Shown piece after piece: positions 1 through 11,394 of a stretch of DNA of 64,000 nt. Position 1 is the first letter of the stretch, and every line of letters starts with the position of its first letter. Under the pieces are notes generated by a model, which had not been told where the DNA came from, searched no databases, and saw only the letters and a list, made by a program, of their open reading frames with translations. Source of the stretch: Chrysoporthe austroafricana (taxonomy: Eukaryota > Ascomycota > Sordariomycetes > Diaporthales > Cryphonectriaceae); assembly GCA_001051155.2 (NCBI GenBank), contig JYIP02000004.1, positions 5,202,383 to 5,266,382 on the forward strand, in the 5' to 3' direction. Made by a program: the position numbers and the translations under genes.

Positions 1-1497
1 GACGGCACCACGGCACCACGGCACCACACGCCGGTGGATACCACCTCGCACGATCAGGACAGGTCCCTGGGCGCACCCCTGGCCCGACGCGAGGGCACAT
101 CAGCCCACCGCCGGCCCGGGGCTGGCTCGTGCCGCTTGCTGCTCGCTGCTTGCTGCTCGCTGCTCGCTGCTCGCTGCTCCCTCTCTCTCGTCTCGCTAGG
201 AGAGGAGGAGGAGAGGGAGGGTTACAGGGGGGGGGCGCGAGGGCGAGAGGGCTCGGACGCTCAGGCTGCTTGCGGGCGGGCTGGCCACATTCCAGCGCTG
301 GCGGCCCCGGAAGCATGTTCCCCAGTACGGACTCTATACGGTACATCGTGTGCCGCCAGGGTGACAGCCTCCCTCCGGCGGCGCACAACCCAGATCCAGC
401 CCAGATCCAGCCCAGATCCGATCCAGCCCAGCCCAGCCCTGCCCTGCTGTGGGCTGCTGGGGCTTCTCGAGCAGGGCCCGCCCCGGCTGAGGCGGCGTCG
501 CAGCGTCGACACCGGCACGAACCTACCGGCACGACCTACCGGTACGGGCCAAGCCTACGCCTCGGCGGCACGGACGCGTACGGACGCACCATAGTACTGT
601 GCTGTGCTGTACGTCCATACATGCATAATTACTCTCTGACTGCCGTGCCCGGGTGCGTCGTCCTCCCGCGATGCCATCTATCTGCACCGCTCCGCAGGGC
701 TTTTGCCGCCCTCCTGCCAGCCTTTTGGCGGCGCGCGAGCCTTTCCTCTTTCCTCCTCTCTCCTTTCTCTCTCTCTCTCACACTCTCTCTGTGTCTGTGT
801 CTACCAATTTTTTTTTTTTTTTCTCTTTATCCTTCCTGACCTGGCCTGGCCCAGAGACGGCTGGCTGGGGGGTTTTTTTTTTTTTTTTTACCTATTACGT
901 ACCCAGCACGTACCGTCCGCTTGCAGATTCCCAAAGCAGCTGGGCCGCCAGGGAGCCTTGCCGCGCTTGGGGGGGGAGGGCACACGCCCACCACGCCCAC
1001 GCCCACGCCTTCTGCGCGAGCACGAGGTCCCCTGCGGCCCCCCTCGTCGATCGTCAGGAACCCTCCAGATCCCAGGAGGGATTGCGGGTGGGTCTTGTCT
1101 TGCTCGGAACCTGGCGCCGAGGACGACCACAGGGCAGACAGGCCAGTGGTGTCGGAGGCGGCCGACGGCGAATACTGGGAGGTCTTTTTTTTTTTTTTTC
1201 CTTCTCTTCTTTTCCTTATTTCCTTTTCCTTTTTTTTTTTTTCCCCTTCCTGTTGCAGCGGCGAGTTATGGACGGATTATGGTGAGGTGCTCTCGGCCTG
1301 CGATGGTATCACGCCTGGGTACGGACATCAGGCAACCCTTTCTTGACCGCCCCCCCGTCACATGCTCGTCCGCGAGGGGATGTGTCGCCATGGTCTCCCA
1401 AAATGAGCTCACGCCCTGTGGAGACATGGAGCAACGATGCTCTGGAAGCCCGGACGCTGCCACTGCGGGTCTCCCGCCTTCCTTGGGCCTCCCCGCT

Positions 1498-1531
<34 letters not shown>

Positions 1532-1601
1532 CNGGGGCATGGGGCAACGGGGCGTGGGAGGGCCGGGGGCCCCCCCCCCGGGGCCCCCCCCCCCCCTCGG
1601 C

Positions 1602-1639
<38 letters not shown>

Positions 1640-3476
1640 CTCTCCCTCCCCTTTTTTTTCCCTCTTCCTCTTTTTCACCCCTCTATCTCTCCCCCCGGGC
1701 CCTCCCCTGGGCCCACTCTCAGTTTTGTCTCGGGCCGGTGCATCTCTGAGACCTTAAGGTTGGCTCCAACCCACAGCCCATCATGGCCCACTTCGAATCC
1801 ACCCGAGTGGGCCGCGCTGGGAGCCAAAGAAGACTTCAGTCGTCCCTCCCGTGCCCTTAGCCAGCCAGCCAGCCAGCCAGGAAGCCAACGCCCAGGCCCC
1901 GCGGACGAGATCTGACTTGGGTACAATATGTACATCCATCTCTAGAACACCAGTCGGGGGCGGACGGACGCGCACGTAGTGGTCCCATTGGCTGCAGACC
2001 GCGGCACGCCCAGAAGCCCACCTGCACGGCGCCGCTGGGTCGCAGCTGGAACGCGCTCGTGGAGGCGGCCTCAGCCCCCCCCCCGGCGGTGGTGGAAAGG
2101 GAGGGAGGCCATCTGCTGAGGACAGTGACAAGTTACGAGTCACTCGTCCCGTCCAGGCCGGTCTGTCATGAGGCTTCCGCCTCTTCACATCCGACCCTTC
2201 TTCACCTATCAGCTGGCGTAAAGATCAGGACCATTCACTACTGCAGTGGCTGCAGAAAGATTTGCAAGTGTTTTACTGCTTGGCAAGGATCAGGTGGTCT
2301 GCTGCAGGGAAACCGGCGACCTAGATCCCCTCGCAGAGACATGTCGCGACGGCGGGAGTTCATGCGCCTGTCCGTGCCGGCCAGTGCCGACCTCTGAGGA
2401 AACGCGTTTCCGGCCGCGCGTTGGGCTCGGATGAGGGGGAAGGGTGGTGCGAGGATGAGGCTGGCGGCTGTAGCTGTAGCTGCCAGACCGTTGCGAGACC
2501 TGTGAGGATGAATCGGCGCGAGGCCGGTCCGGTGGACGGGCAAGCGGCAGCAGAGCGGACACCCCGGCATCATCTGGGACGGCAGGCTCTGCGATGCCTG
2601 CCTCTATGGGGGAGACAGTGCAAGGTCTAGCCGCCTGTGAGCCCACGCGCAGACGGCCACGGTGGCTGTGGGCGTCATGTGCCGACGCTGCCGACGGCCT
2701 CCTTCTGCGGGACTCACGGCTTGTCTACGAGACATCGACAGGGCCCTCTGTGGGGATATCGGCCGCACGTTTCAGTACGCTGAGGTCATAAGCTGGCGCA
2801 CGCGTCTTTCGGGCTTGCAGAACCCAGGGTCTCCAGGACGCCAGCTCGTGTGAGAACGTGCCATGTCTGCATGGTGTATAAAAAAAAAAAATAAAAAAAA
2901 AAAAAACATCTTCCCGCCTGGGAAGAACCACCCTCCCGGGAGAGTGCGGTAGAGCGTGGGAGGGCCACCGTGGGCAGAGGTTATTTTAAGGGTAGCCTTG
3001 GCCGAAGATGGTCCGCCTCCTCACGGGCACGGCCTGGCTTCAGTCGCGATGGTGGGATCTTGTCGGCCTCTCCCAGAAGATGCCTTGTCTGGTTTCTTTG
3101 TGCAGCCCGGCTTGTGCAGCCGGCTTGTGCAGTTCCTATTTCTCGCAGGCTCGGGCCACCACGACAAAGGCGTATCTTCTCATCATGCTAGCGCACCGTG
3201 AAAGAAAGCAGGGGCCCTTTTGCACATCTAAGCCCGCTGGTGGCGTTGTCCATCGCCGCGCGGATGAGACAAGACAGCAGAGCCACGAGAATCAAGCCCA
3301 AGGAGGATGGCACTTGCGCTGTGTCGACCTATGGAGCTGGACTGGTGTACTATAATAAGTAGCAGACACGAGCGTTGGTGCTCCCACACGCTCGCGTTCT
3401 TGTGAAGACCATCATCTCCGCCAGAGAGAACTGAGACTGCCCGGGTTCACAGCATATTTTGCACCCAGACAAGATT
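1..3476. other. Gene-free low-complexity region
   Basis: No reading frame here has an ATG, splice signals and protein-like content together. The stretch holds pyrimidine-rich tracts, T runs near 810, 875, 1185 and 1230, and long T runs around an N at 1533. It also has CTGCT-type repeats near 135-180 and an A-rich run at 2880-2906. The open frames translate to arginine-, proline- or phenylalanine-rich low-complexity sequence. Confidence 0.6.
1425..1640. repeat. Degraded tandem duplication around N at 1533
   Basis: The segment 1425-1500, which ends in a long T run, reappears at 1538-1609, also ending in a T run, with the N between. The second copy keeps the order of landmarks (for example CATGG-GCAACG at its start), but many A and T bases are replaced by runs of G or C. 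This looks like an assembly joint or low-quality read tail rather than a biological repeat. Confidence 0.65.
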
Positions 3477-5245
3477 ATGGATTTCCGTTCCAAAGTGGCC
3501 CCTTTCCCCACCCCGCGCTGTCGTGACGATGCCCGTGCCAACGGCGGCGGTGGCGGCGGGGTGATCGCAAGCCCCCCCAAGTTGTACTGCGGTATGATAG
3601 TACCTAAGCCTCCTGTTTGAAGGACGTCTGCTAATGCCAACCATGAACAGCTCCGAGCGCCACAGCGCCGAGCGCCACGCGGCCTAGCAACGGAGGCCGG
3701 AACTCCAGAGGTAGCGACGAGACCCGCGCCACGCAACCTCACAGGTGAGTGCCCGCCGACGAGGCCGACAGAAGCTCTGTTGGCGAGTGGGAGGCCGTCG
3801 AGGCTAATCATGCGCTTCCCGACAGACCCCTCAACACCTGGACCGCCGTGGCCCTGTACCTGGGCGTCGTCTTGCTTTACGTGTCTGGCGCGGCTGCTGC
3901 TTTTCTCTTCCTGAAAGCGCTTTCGTGCTTGGCCCTGGCATCGCAGGCCACCTGCCTGAGTTACGCCGCCGCCAGCTGGTCCCGCCCGGGCTTCTGGAGC
4001 TTGGGTGTTGTGCGTCGCCACCACACGCTCCCGCTTGGCCGCCAGATCCTAGACGTGGTAAAGCTGTACGAACCTTTTTTCAACGAAGACAACGTTATCC
4101 TCGACCAAGGTGCACCTTCTGCCGATGACGCCGCCGATGACGCCTTCGACGTTCCTGTTAGCGAGAAGCCAGCTCGGCCGGAAACCAGCTCAATCAACCC
4201 CTGGCGGAGACCGGCGAGGTATAAGTGGACTGAGCCCGAGCTTGGAATTTTCAGCCAGTTAGAGAATGAAACCGACTCCTTCGACACTGAAGCGAGTCGC
4301 GAACTTCGTTTGGAGGTATTCTCGAATGACTACCCGCCTGACGAGTGGTTTGACGAGTGGTTTAACGACAGCGTCAAGCATGAAGCGCCGTTGACGGATC
4401 ACTTCGTCGACGTTTTCTCAAATATGTCGGGAGCGGGGAATGACCACCAGATTATCTCTCACGCCATGGCTGGAGACGTACCTGAGGACACATGGCTGGG
4501 CGAAATTGCGTGGGACTTCTACAACACGGCGTGTGAAATCGCAGTCAGGGAGGGCGGCACGATAAAGAGCATCGGACCAGGGGACTCCGCTGGAGGTGGG
4601 TGGTTCTCGACAATTTTTCGTGACGACGAGAACGCTGAGCACGACGAAACGGCCCGCCAATTAGGACATCTTCTGTCCGGCCAGTGGTCTTGGAGAGCTT
4701 ATCACAACATAATGCGGTCTTATCTCTTCTCTTTGCGCAACTCCTCCGTCGTTAGCATCAACTTTTGTGATCAGCTCATCCCTAACGGACGCAGGGAGCT
4801 GGGGATAATACGGTCACAGGCACCGGTTGGCGAGACGCTGTGGTCAAGATGGTGGGCGTGGTGGACGGGGAGGCCGTGGAACTCGCCCGAGATGGAGCAC
4901 CGCGTGCGTGTGTTGGAAAAACTTGAACGGAGGCTGGCGCGAATCGAGTTTCTCCATGGACGGGTCCGCAGCCTGCTCGCCGCCGTCGAGGAGGCGATAT
5001 TGACGACGGACAGAGTGGCAGCGGGTTTTGAGGAGATAAATCAGCGCCTTCAATTCCTCAACTCCTCTCGCTGGACCGACATAGACTGGCTGTCAGACGG
5101 CCGGCTCGTCGTTACCAGGGTCACTCCGCCGGCCCCGCTGGAGCTGGCCAAGTCCCTCTCCGAATCTGTCCGGTGGATGGAACTCAGAGCCAAGTATCTC
5201 ACGTTCAGATACGAATGGCCTGCGCACCCGCTTTGGAGCCTCTGA
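3477..5245 (+). CDS. Unrecognised protein with N-terminal membrane segment
   Basis: Family not recognised. Model: exons 3477-3591, 3651-3744 and 3826-5245, giving 542 aa. The introns have donors GTATGA and GTGAGT, branch sites GCTAAT and GCTAATC, and CAG acceptors. The frame is kept at both junctions, and the start ATG is the only one that opens this frame. Residues 1-70 are polar, with a glycine run at 24-29. A long hydrophobic stretch at about 76-110 should be one or two membrane helices. The rest is soluble: acidic to about 190, a tryptophan-rich patch (WSRWWAWW), then probable coiled coil with many E, R and L. The overall plan resembles the gene at 7466-8712, but I cannot show homology. 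A GTG at 3749 opens the last frame but lies inside intron 2, so it is not the start. Confidence 0.7.
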
Positions 5246-6169
5246 CCTTCGCGCTATTCTGGGCGTACAAAACACAGACGAGCTTCAGACAGACAGGCCG
5301 GTTCTCAACGCAGTCGTTCAATTCGAGGCGCTGCTTGTCTCTCCTCAGCTATGAGCCGTATTACCGTGGACTTCGCATCAGCCCAAGAGACTGGCGCTGG
5401 CTTATTTTATTTGCCCGCGTCCATTGCTCCATCAGCGGGGCTGTTGCGGAGGGTCGTGGGTTCCAGCGTCCCCATCTATATGTTACGACTTGAGCCACTG
5501 CAAAACGCTTTCAGACCAGGCTCATCTCATTCAGAGCGAAGACTCTTCACAGACTTGGGGGGGGGGCGATGGTGTGTATGTGTGGTGTGATGTGTGGTGT
5601 GGAATGTGTGTGATTTTGGGGGCGGGGGGCGGGGAGATGTAATTAAGGCACAAGTACTGCAACTGGCAGCTGCATTTGCAGCAGACTTTTCCGTTATTAT
5701 TGCAGGTGGAATGGGTTGTCTGAAACATTTTGGCTGGGAGCACAGCTCCGAGCTCATGCCTCGGGTCAAGAAGACACGACACCGCGACGACGCCTCAGCC
5801 TCCAGCCGAGGCGGCCCTGGCCGTTATTGGCCTTGGGGCAAGACCAGGAGACAGAAGCTCCATCTCGAAGTGTGGCTGGAGCGAGGGAAAGAATAGATGT
5901 CTGAAGCCCTACTGAAGACTGGCCGAGCAGCTACTGAGTGACTGGCTCTGCAAGGCGGGCAGCCCAGGTTTTGTCTAGCCAACTGATTACTTAGTGAAGC
6001 CGACAACACCATCCAGAGGGGAAAGCAAATTCTGAGTCCCTAAGCGCTCTTCGCCCTAAGCCGATATCTGTCTCCGAAACCGAATCAACCATATCATCCA
6101 AAACCCTTCGCCAAAGCCGCAGAGATCATTGAGGTCCCCTGCGCGAGAGGAACCATTTTGGCCACCGCA
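5246..6169. other. Intergenic, GT-rich tract
   Basis: I see no gene in this stretch between convergent transcription units. It contains a G run followed by an imperfect GTGT-rich tract at about 5553-5638. It should hold the 3' ends of the flanking transcripts. Confidence 0.5.
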
Positions 6170-6880
6170 TCACCACCGCCACTGGCATATTTGTTTCAAC
6201 TTCTGTCGATCTCCCGCAGAAATCACCGGTAAAAGCGTCTCAATGTACGCTGCCCTCCTTGCAGGATGATCCAGGTAGTCCCAGACACGAATCATCATGG
6301 CGGCCGTCTCTTTAAAGTTTGTCTCGGTCCTGCAGAGCAAAGTTCGATTAGCCTCTGCCGCAGATTTCAGGATTAACAATGGAGACTGTACCCAGAATCA
6401 TATGTTGCGACCGACTCCCTCATCGTCGGCAGAACAGTTTGCACGAAGTGATTTTTATCGAGTGCCATCGTCTTCATGTCGGATCCAACGACCTCGAAGA
6501 GGCTGAATTCATCCTTCTGCAGGTAGGCAAGACCTGCCCAGCGAGTATGAAGGCGACAAGCCTCGTGGATATATTCGGAAGGCGTCTGATGGCTGGACTT
6601 GAAGGACCCGGAGAGTAGCGTGAACAGAGCGGCACATGCAAGGATACCTGCAGCAGCGAAAAACATATTGGATCAACAGAAGTTGCTAAGACTGTGGTAG
6701 CTGCTCGGGTGAAGCTTGGAGAGACAGGCCAACGCGGATGGAAGAGCAAGGAGGGAAAGGGCTCGGCTTACATTTAGCAGGCTGGACGAAGGCCTGTATG
6801 TACCCTCGGAATTCGTATCGGTGCGGTGCGCTCCCTTTCTGGCCAAAACAGGTGTCCAAATCCGACGAAAATGTTTCCAT
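6170..6880 (-). CDS. Small unrecognised single-pass membrane protein
   Basis: Family not recognised. Model on the minus strand: exons 6880-6772, 6647-6392 and 6329-6170, giving 174 aa. Intron 1 (124 nt) has donor GTAAGC and acceptor CTGCAG. Intron 2 (62 nt) has donor GTACAG, branch GCTAATC and acceptor CTGCAG. The frame is kept through both. One hydrophobic segment lies at residues 33-52, where exon 1 joins exon 2. The remainder is a helical polar domain. If intron 1 is not used, an ATG at 6666 would give a shorter protein starting with the membrane segment. Intron 2 is more certain than intron 1. The gene sits between two other orphan membrane-protein genes. Confidence 0.5.
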
Positions 6881-7465
6881 CCTCTCAGTCGGATGTCACG
6901 GTTCTCAGGTGAGGCAGATGACTGGCTCGCCCCTCTGTTGGCGCAGTTCAGCTGCCCCTTCTGGGATGTGATCGTTCATTTACCTCCCAGGGATCTGTAG
7001 GGTTCCGTAGTAGAAGATGAAATTTGACAAAAATTGTGACAAATAACCGGGGCAAGCCAACCTGACTGCCTAGGTAGCCCTCACCGCTAGATATCATCAA
7101 TTTGGCTGGCGAGGTGGGAACGTGAGCTGGCGAATCAGTCTACAGACAAAATCCGCCTAATGTTTTACGAAGAGACTCAAGATACGCCACAAAACGATAG
7201 TCACAGAGAACAATCCAGTCAATACCAGCAAGGTTCTGAATGCCTAGAGCGCGGTGTAATACGCGTTGCCCAAGACTGGGCCCGCCTCTGATCTTGGAAC
7301 GGTCCCAGGATTTCAGCAGAAAGGTAAGACGGTAGCGTCGAGTTCACAGAAACGAGATACAAATTACATGTCCGTACGGGGCAGCCCCAGGTCTTTTCCA
7401 TTCACGTCCTACTGACCTTCATCATCTCCAAAGACACGGCCATCACACAGAACATCGCTAAAAGG
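6881..7465. other. Intergenic, no clear gene
   Basis: This is the region between the divergent genes at 6170-6880 and 7466-8712. An open frame in phase with the 7466 start continues upstream to about 7390, so the downstream gene may have a further 5' exon here. Otherwise I see nothing. Confidence 0.4.
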
Positions 7466-8712
7466 ATGATTTCCGACGGAACAGGATCCAGAACCCTGAA
7501 AGGGCAGCAGTGGGTTGCACTCTTCACCACGCTGCGCAACGCCGCCAAGGAAGGAGTGGGCCCCAGCTTCACGCAGGACACAAGATGGCCTCTCCCTTCT
7601 CCTGAGGTAAGACGGACTTGGTCATCAATATATGGTACTGCAAACTGACCCGAGGTAGTATCCAAGCCCGCCTCCGCCTGTCACCGAGACCGATCAGAAG
7701 AGCCTGGCCATCCAATCCACGGAGGCCAATCACTCTGTCCGCGCGTGGCACAGGAAAAAAGAAAGCGCCTGGGGCTTACGTCTTGTTATCTGGATCTTTT
7801 TCATCACAGCGGCTATCGTTGTAGAAGCTGAGCCAGGGAGTGCTGAATCAGCAGACACCCTCAAGGCATCGCACATGGCAGAAAAATACACGGATGCACT
7901 ACTCAGTCCAGCTCGGGACAGTCTCACTGCTTTGATCTACCTACACCAGAGTCACCATGATCTTATGGAAGTGACGGGAGATGGCTACGATTCTCTGGAA
8001 GACAACGATCTGATAGAGATCTCTGCATTGGCGAAGAACACCGAAACCCTTGCGATAGACATCTTGACGAAAATTCGGCCCTTCTTGTTATACCTGGACA
8101 CTCTCGAGAAAGATATGGCCTCCGAAAAAAAAGCATTGGGATTTCCTTGGCGATATAGAAAGCTCTTCTTTCGTCACTTGGATCCTTCGAGTGAGGTCCT
8201 ACATGCTTGATGCCCAGCGTCCAATGGCTGCGGCTCAAGTTTGCCTTCATGAGGTTACGTCTCTTCTGGGCCAAGCTATCAACGAGATGAACCGTCAATT
8301 CAAAGACCTCAGCAAGAATCGGGAAAAAATCCTTGAAAAAGGCCCAAAGTCCTGCGGGTGGAAGAATACGAAAACCCCAGCTGGGCGACTGCACACCGAT
8401 AATGGGGATGCATACAGAGACTTTGCAGCGGAGGCATCCTTCACATGTGAAGTCGTGGGCCAGAAGCTAGAAGCTGCATTCAGGCTGCAGGGGCTCTTCA
8501 AATCCCGGGTTGATACTCTCAAGAGGGCACTTAGGGATCTCAAAAGTCTGGAACGCGAGCTCCTGAACTTCAGGGGAGATGATGGCTGGTTCTCGTGGTC
8601 GTACGGAACCGTGCTTAGCAAAGACCGCCGAGGCCTAAAGGTGCTGAACAAGCTAGAGGGGGCGGTACAGCGGCCTAGAAAACTGCATGAGCCGGTCGAG
8701 GTTGAGGACTGA
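7466..8712 (+). CDS. Unrecognised membrane protein, frameshifted at an A8 run
   Basis: Family not recognised. Exon 1 is 7466-7606. Intron 7607-7658 has donor GTAAGA, branch CTGAC and acceptor TAG. Exon 2 runs from 7659. A proline-rich stretch is followed by a clear transmembrane helix (WGLRLVIWIFFITAAIVV) encoded at about 7768-7824, then a helical region. As written, the frame ends at 8210. At 8125-8132 there are eight A bases, and dropping one would continue the same style of protein to the stop at 8712, for about 397 aa. No GT donor lies close enough for an intron to explain the shift. It is either a homopolymer sequencing error or a real inactivating mutation. The N-terminus is uncertain because the exon 1 frame is open upstream of the ATG. 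Confidence 0.55.
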
Positions 8713-9369
8713 ATTTTTTCCTATGGTGTTACTTGTTTTGTGCTAGACAGTAATTATGATGACAATATCTTCAACGTGAGCTTTTTATACCTCCCTACTA
8801 CCCACCCCCCTCCATGAACTTTTTGTACCCCCTGCGAACTGAAAATCGCTTTCTTGTACCCACTATGAGCCAAGATATCAAAAGTTCGAGGGCTATCCCG
8901 GCGTTTTCATCAACGACTATTTCATGCAAACCCACGAGGACTCGTGTGCCGAAAAATACAAATTTCTGTCCGGTCCATTTCGTTCTGCCGCTTAATTGTA
9001 AGTCGCTTGTATCTATATTCCATGTAGTTATCCTCTGCGACCTGTGGTATCCCCCCTCTCCCCCGGAATTATATGTTCCAAAGTGTTCTCTCTAACCGCG
9101 GTGGAATAGACGAGAATGGGACTGCTGCACCTAGCAACACCGCATCCGTCATGACCAGCGATGTATCGAGCGAGTGTACGTCGAACCAGTCTATATTCGT
9201 ATTGCTTCAATATACGCTGCCGCATTTTGATTGTCTCACACAGTTTAAACCCTCTTCCAGGCCGTAGCGGGCCATATCTTTGGGCGGACGTGCGTTGCCA
9301 CTTGGCGCCCCAAACAGCTGGACCAAGTGACAATTACCTGACCTCCTGTGGTTATCTGGTCCGATAGGC
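8713..9369. other. Intergenic, AT-richer, no gene seen
   Basis: No supported coding region. Short frames here lack splice signals and protein-like composition. Confidence 0.4.
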
Positions 9370-10046
9370 CTTGAATAGACCTACGTGCAGTGTTAGCATG
9401 TATGAGAGAAAGTGTAAATCCGCCCACGTCGGTACTAGGCACGGGCACATCAGGCTTCGCGATGACGTGGCCGACGAAATGGCCCATTCTCGTGCCGAGG
9501 CCCATGCCTGCTAGCGGGACGCTCGTTGAAAAGCGTTGTCAGAGCTCCTTGACCTCCATCTCCCTGCAGCTCCGGCGTCGAGCGCATTTGACGCGGTAGA
9601 CGGCCTCGTCGAAGTCGAAGATATCCCGAAGGCCCTTTTGTATCATGCAATATTAGAGGACCGCAGGCCTAAGACGACAGATATACACTTCCAGATCCCT
9701 GACATTGTCGTCGCAAAGATGCAATCGACAAGGCCTGGGAGACTAAATCAATGAGCGGCGTCGCATGCTCATGTATCCCCATCGCTGGACGCCCCATAGA
9801 CAAGACAACGTGATCTGGTATTACAGTTGCGGTCCTCGTCCTCGTGCGTACCACTGCCCTCGAAAATATGTTCGGAGTCGTTAGACGGTCAAATCTAGAT
9901 ACTATATCTATGAGTAGCCGATCTATTGTCTGCTGAGGCTTTTGGAATCCTGACCATTGCTCACTTTGGCCATCCCATTGATCGGCGGCGCAGCAATGTT
10001 CCATATCAAAGACACAGAGATCGACCGCTTTTAGCCATCTCTTGCA
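9370..10046 (-). pseudogene. Possible decayed coding region, family unknown
   Basis: Reading the minus strand, protein-like segments follow one another in changing frames with stops between them. An open segment starts near 10046 (including FDMEHCCAADQWDG and QTIDRLLIDIVSRFDRLTT). A shifted frame follows (CDDNVRDLEVYICRLRPAV). After a stop comes RDIFDFDEAVYRVK, and after another stop GMGLGTRMGHFVGHVIAKPD. The composition is normal for protein and no intron signals explain the breaks. I infer a gene remnant but cannot name the family. It could also be chance open frames. Confidence 0.3.
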
Positions 10047-10439
10047 GTCTGTGTGTTAACGTGAAGAGCCGAATAGTCAGGATCGTAGAGATTCTAAGCC
10101 CTGAAAGTCATCGATGATATTGGGATCTTATTCTGCTGATGAGATCCTCATGGGAGTACCGAGCTTCCCGGGCATGGGGTCATGAATACGATCATTACGA
10201 TAATTCTATTATAAACGTCAGGCCTGTCTACAGACGCAGGATCAATGCTGAGGCGAGTTAACGCTTAGGACACTCAAGGCAACAGCAGCTTGTACTCACA
10301 CTCGACGGGGACTGAGGCCTATGGGCATTTTCCCACGTTCAGCATACTTGCCCTTTGGTAGCCTGTTACCAGCTGTAGCTGGGGCAACTCGCACCTCCAG
10401 AGCCCATAATCATTTCTCTAGCAGCCGATTCTCTTTAGA

Positions 10440-11394
10440 TTAGATTGTAATCCCATTCAGTAACACATCTTGTGCGCTTTGCACCTCTGATGACTCAGAG
10501 TCGATGCTTGAGAGATTATCGAGGTGTTTCCTCGCCCATGTCCTTGCAGCCGTGTTGTTGCCGGCTCGGATGGCATACTTAAGGGCTAGGCGGCTCGTCT
10601 GTACAAGGTAATCACTAAGACCTTGCGTGACAACGTACGTATGGAGATCTTGCGCTTTCATGAGGAGAACCTCTGTCTCGTCCATCGGAGTCGGCCTTGT
10701 CAGAGCCTGTGTTAGCTCAGACAGGTTGTTACCTGCTTGGATGCGCCAGTGGTCGGAGGATCCTGACGCCCGGCAAGCATCGCAAGTACACGTGAATCCA
10801 TATTGCTGGAGGCGAGCTTGGCGGCTCTGGGTATCCATCAGTAAGGGAATATATGTGGTGAGGATCTAACATCCTTGTTAACACGGTGATCAGTCCAGCC
10901 ATGCTGACCCTGTGTCGGTTCGAGATCGACAGGCTCCAAAAATGACTCACCTCCTCTCCTGGGAAGATGTCCCGCGCGGCGATGATCTTCCTAATTCCGG
11001 ATGCATCGCCATTCAGCACGTTTGGCTGACACGAATGGTTGATCAAGGCGGCTTTCGGGTATAAGGCTACCTTTTCACGGCCCTCAGGATCTATCATTGT
11101 ATACCCATTACTTCTCAGGATGGCCATTAGGTGCGCGTCCTCGTTTTGCTTGTCTCCCTCGAGCCGATGCTCGTGACACGCGTCGAATGCCACTTTTTTC
11201 TGCGGCGGAAGACGTGCATATTGTCGAGTCACGGCCTCAACCATTGCGGCCAGATCATAGCCTTTGCCAGGAATGAGCGCAGGAAGATACACTTCGATGA
11301 GGGGCTCCTCCACAAGCAAGAGGGTTCCCTTTCTGATGTGCTGCAACGCAAACAGGCCCCGGCCTTTGCCAGGAGACAGTCTGACCTCCCACAT
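10440..11394 (-). CDS. SET-domain protein (putative lysine methyltransferase)
   Basis: The protein carries a SET domain, which transfers methyl groups from S-adenosylmethionine to lysine on histones or other proteins. Model: exons 11394-10951 and 10865-10440, 289 aa. The intron (85 nt) has donor GTGAGT and acceptor TTAG, phase 0. Visible motifs: SPGKGRGLFA near the N-terminus, the signature INHSCQPN, then GEE joined across the intron to ILTTYIPLL, and a post-SET CTCDAC cysteine cluster. No MYND finger is seen, so it belongs with the short fungal SET proteins related to SMYD/SET5. The start is the ATG before WEVRLSPGKG; the frame stays open a little further upstream but without another ATG. 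The substrate cannot be predicted. Confidence 0.85.

Noticed and set aside
34..1915. Several overlapping open frames near the left edge
   Set aside because: Their translations are repeats and poly-F or poly-K from homopolymers, and some cross the N.
3749..3825. GTG start for the first membrane-protein gene
   Set aside because: This segment is a canonical intron (GTGAGT, GCTAATC, GACAG). The real start is the ATG at 3477.
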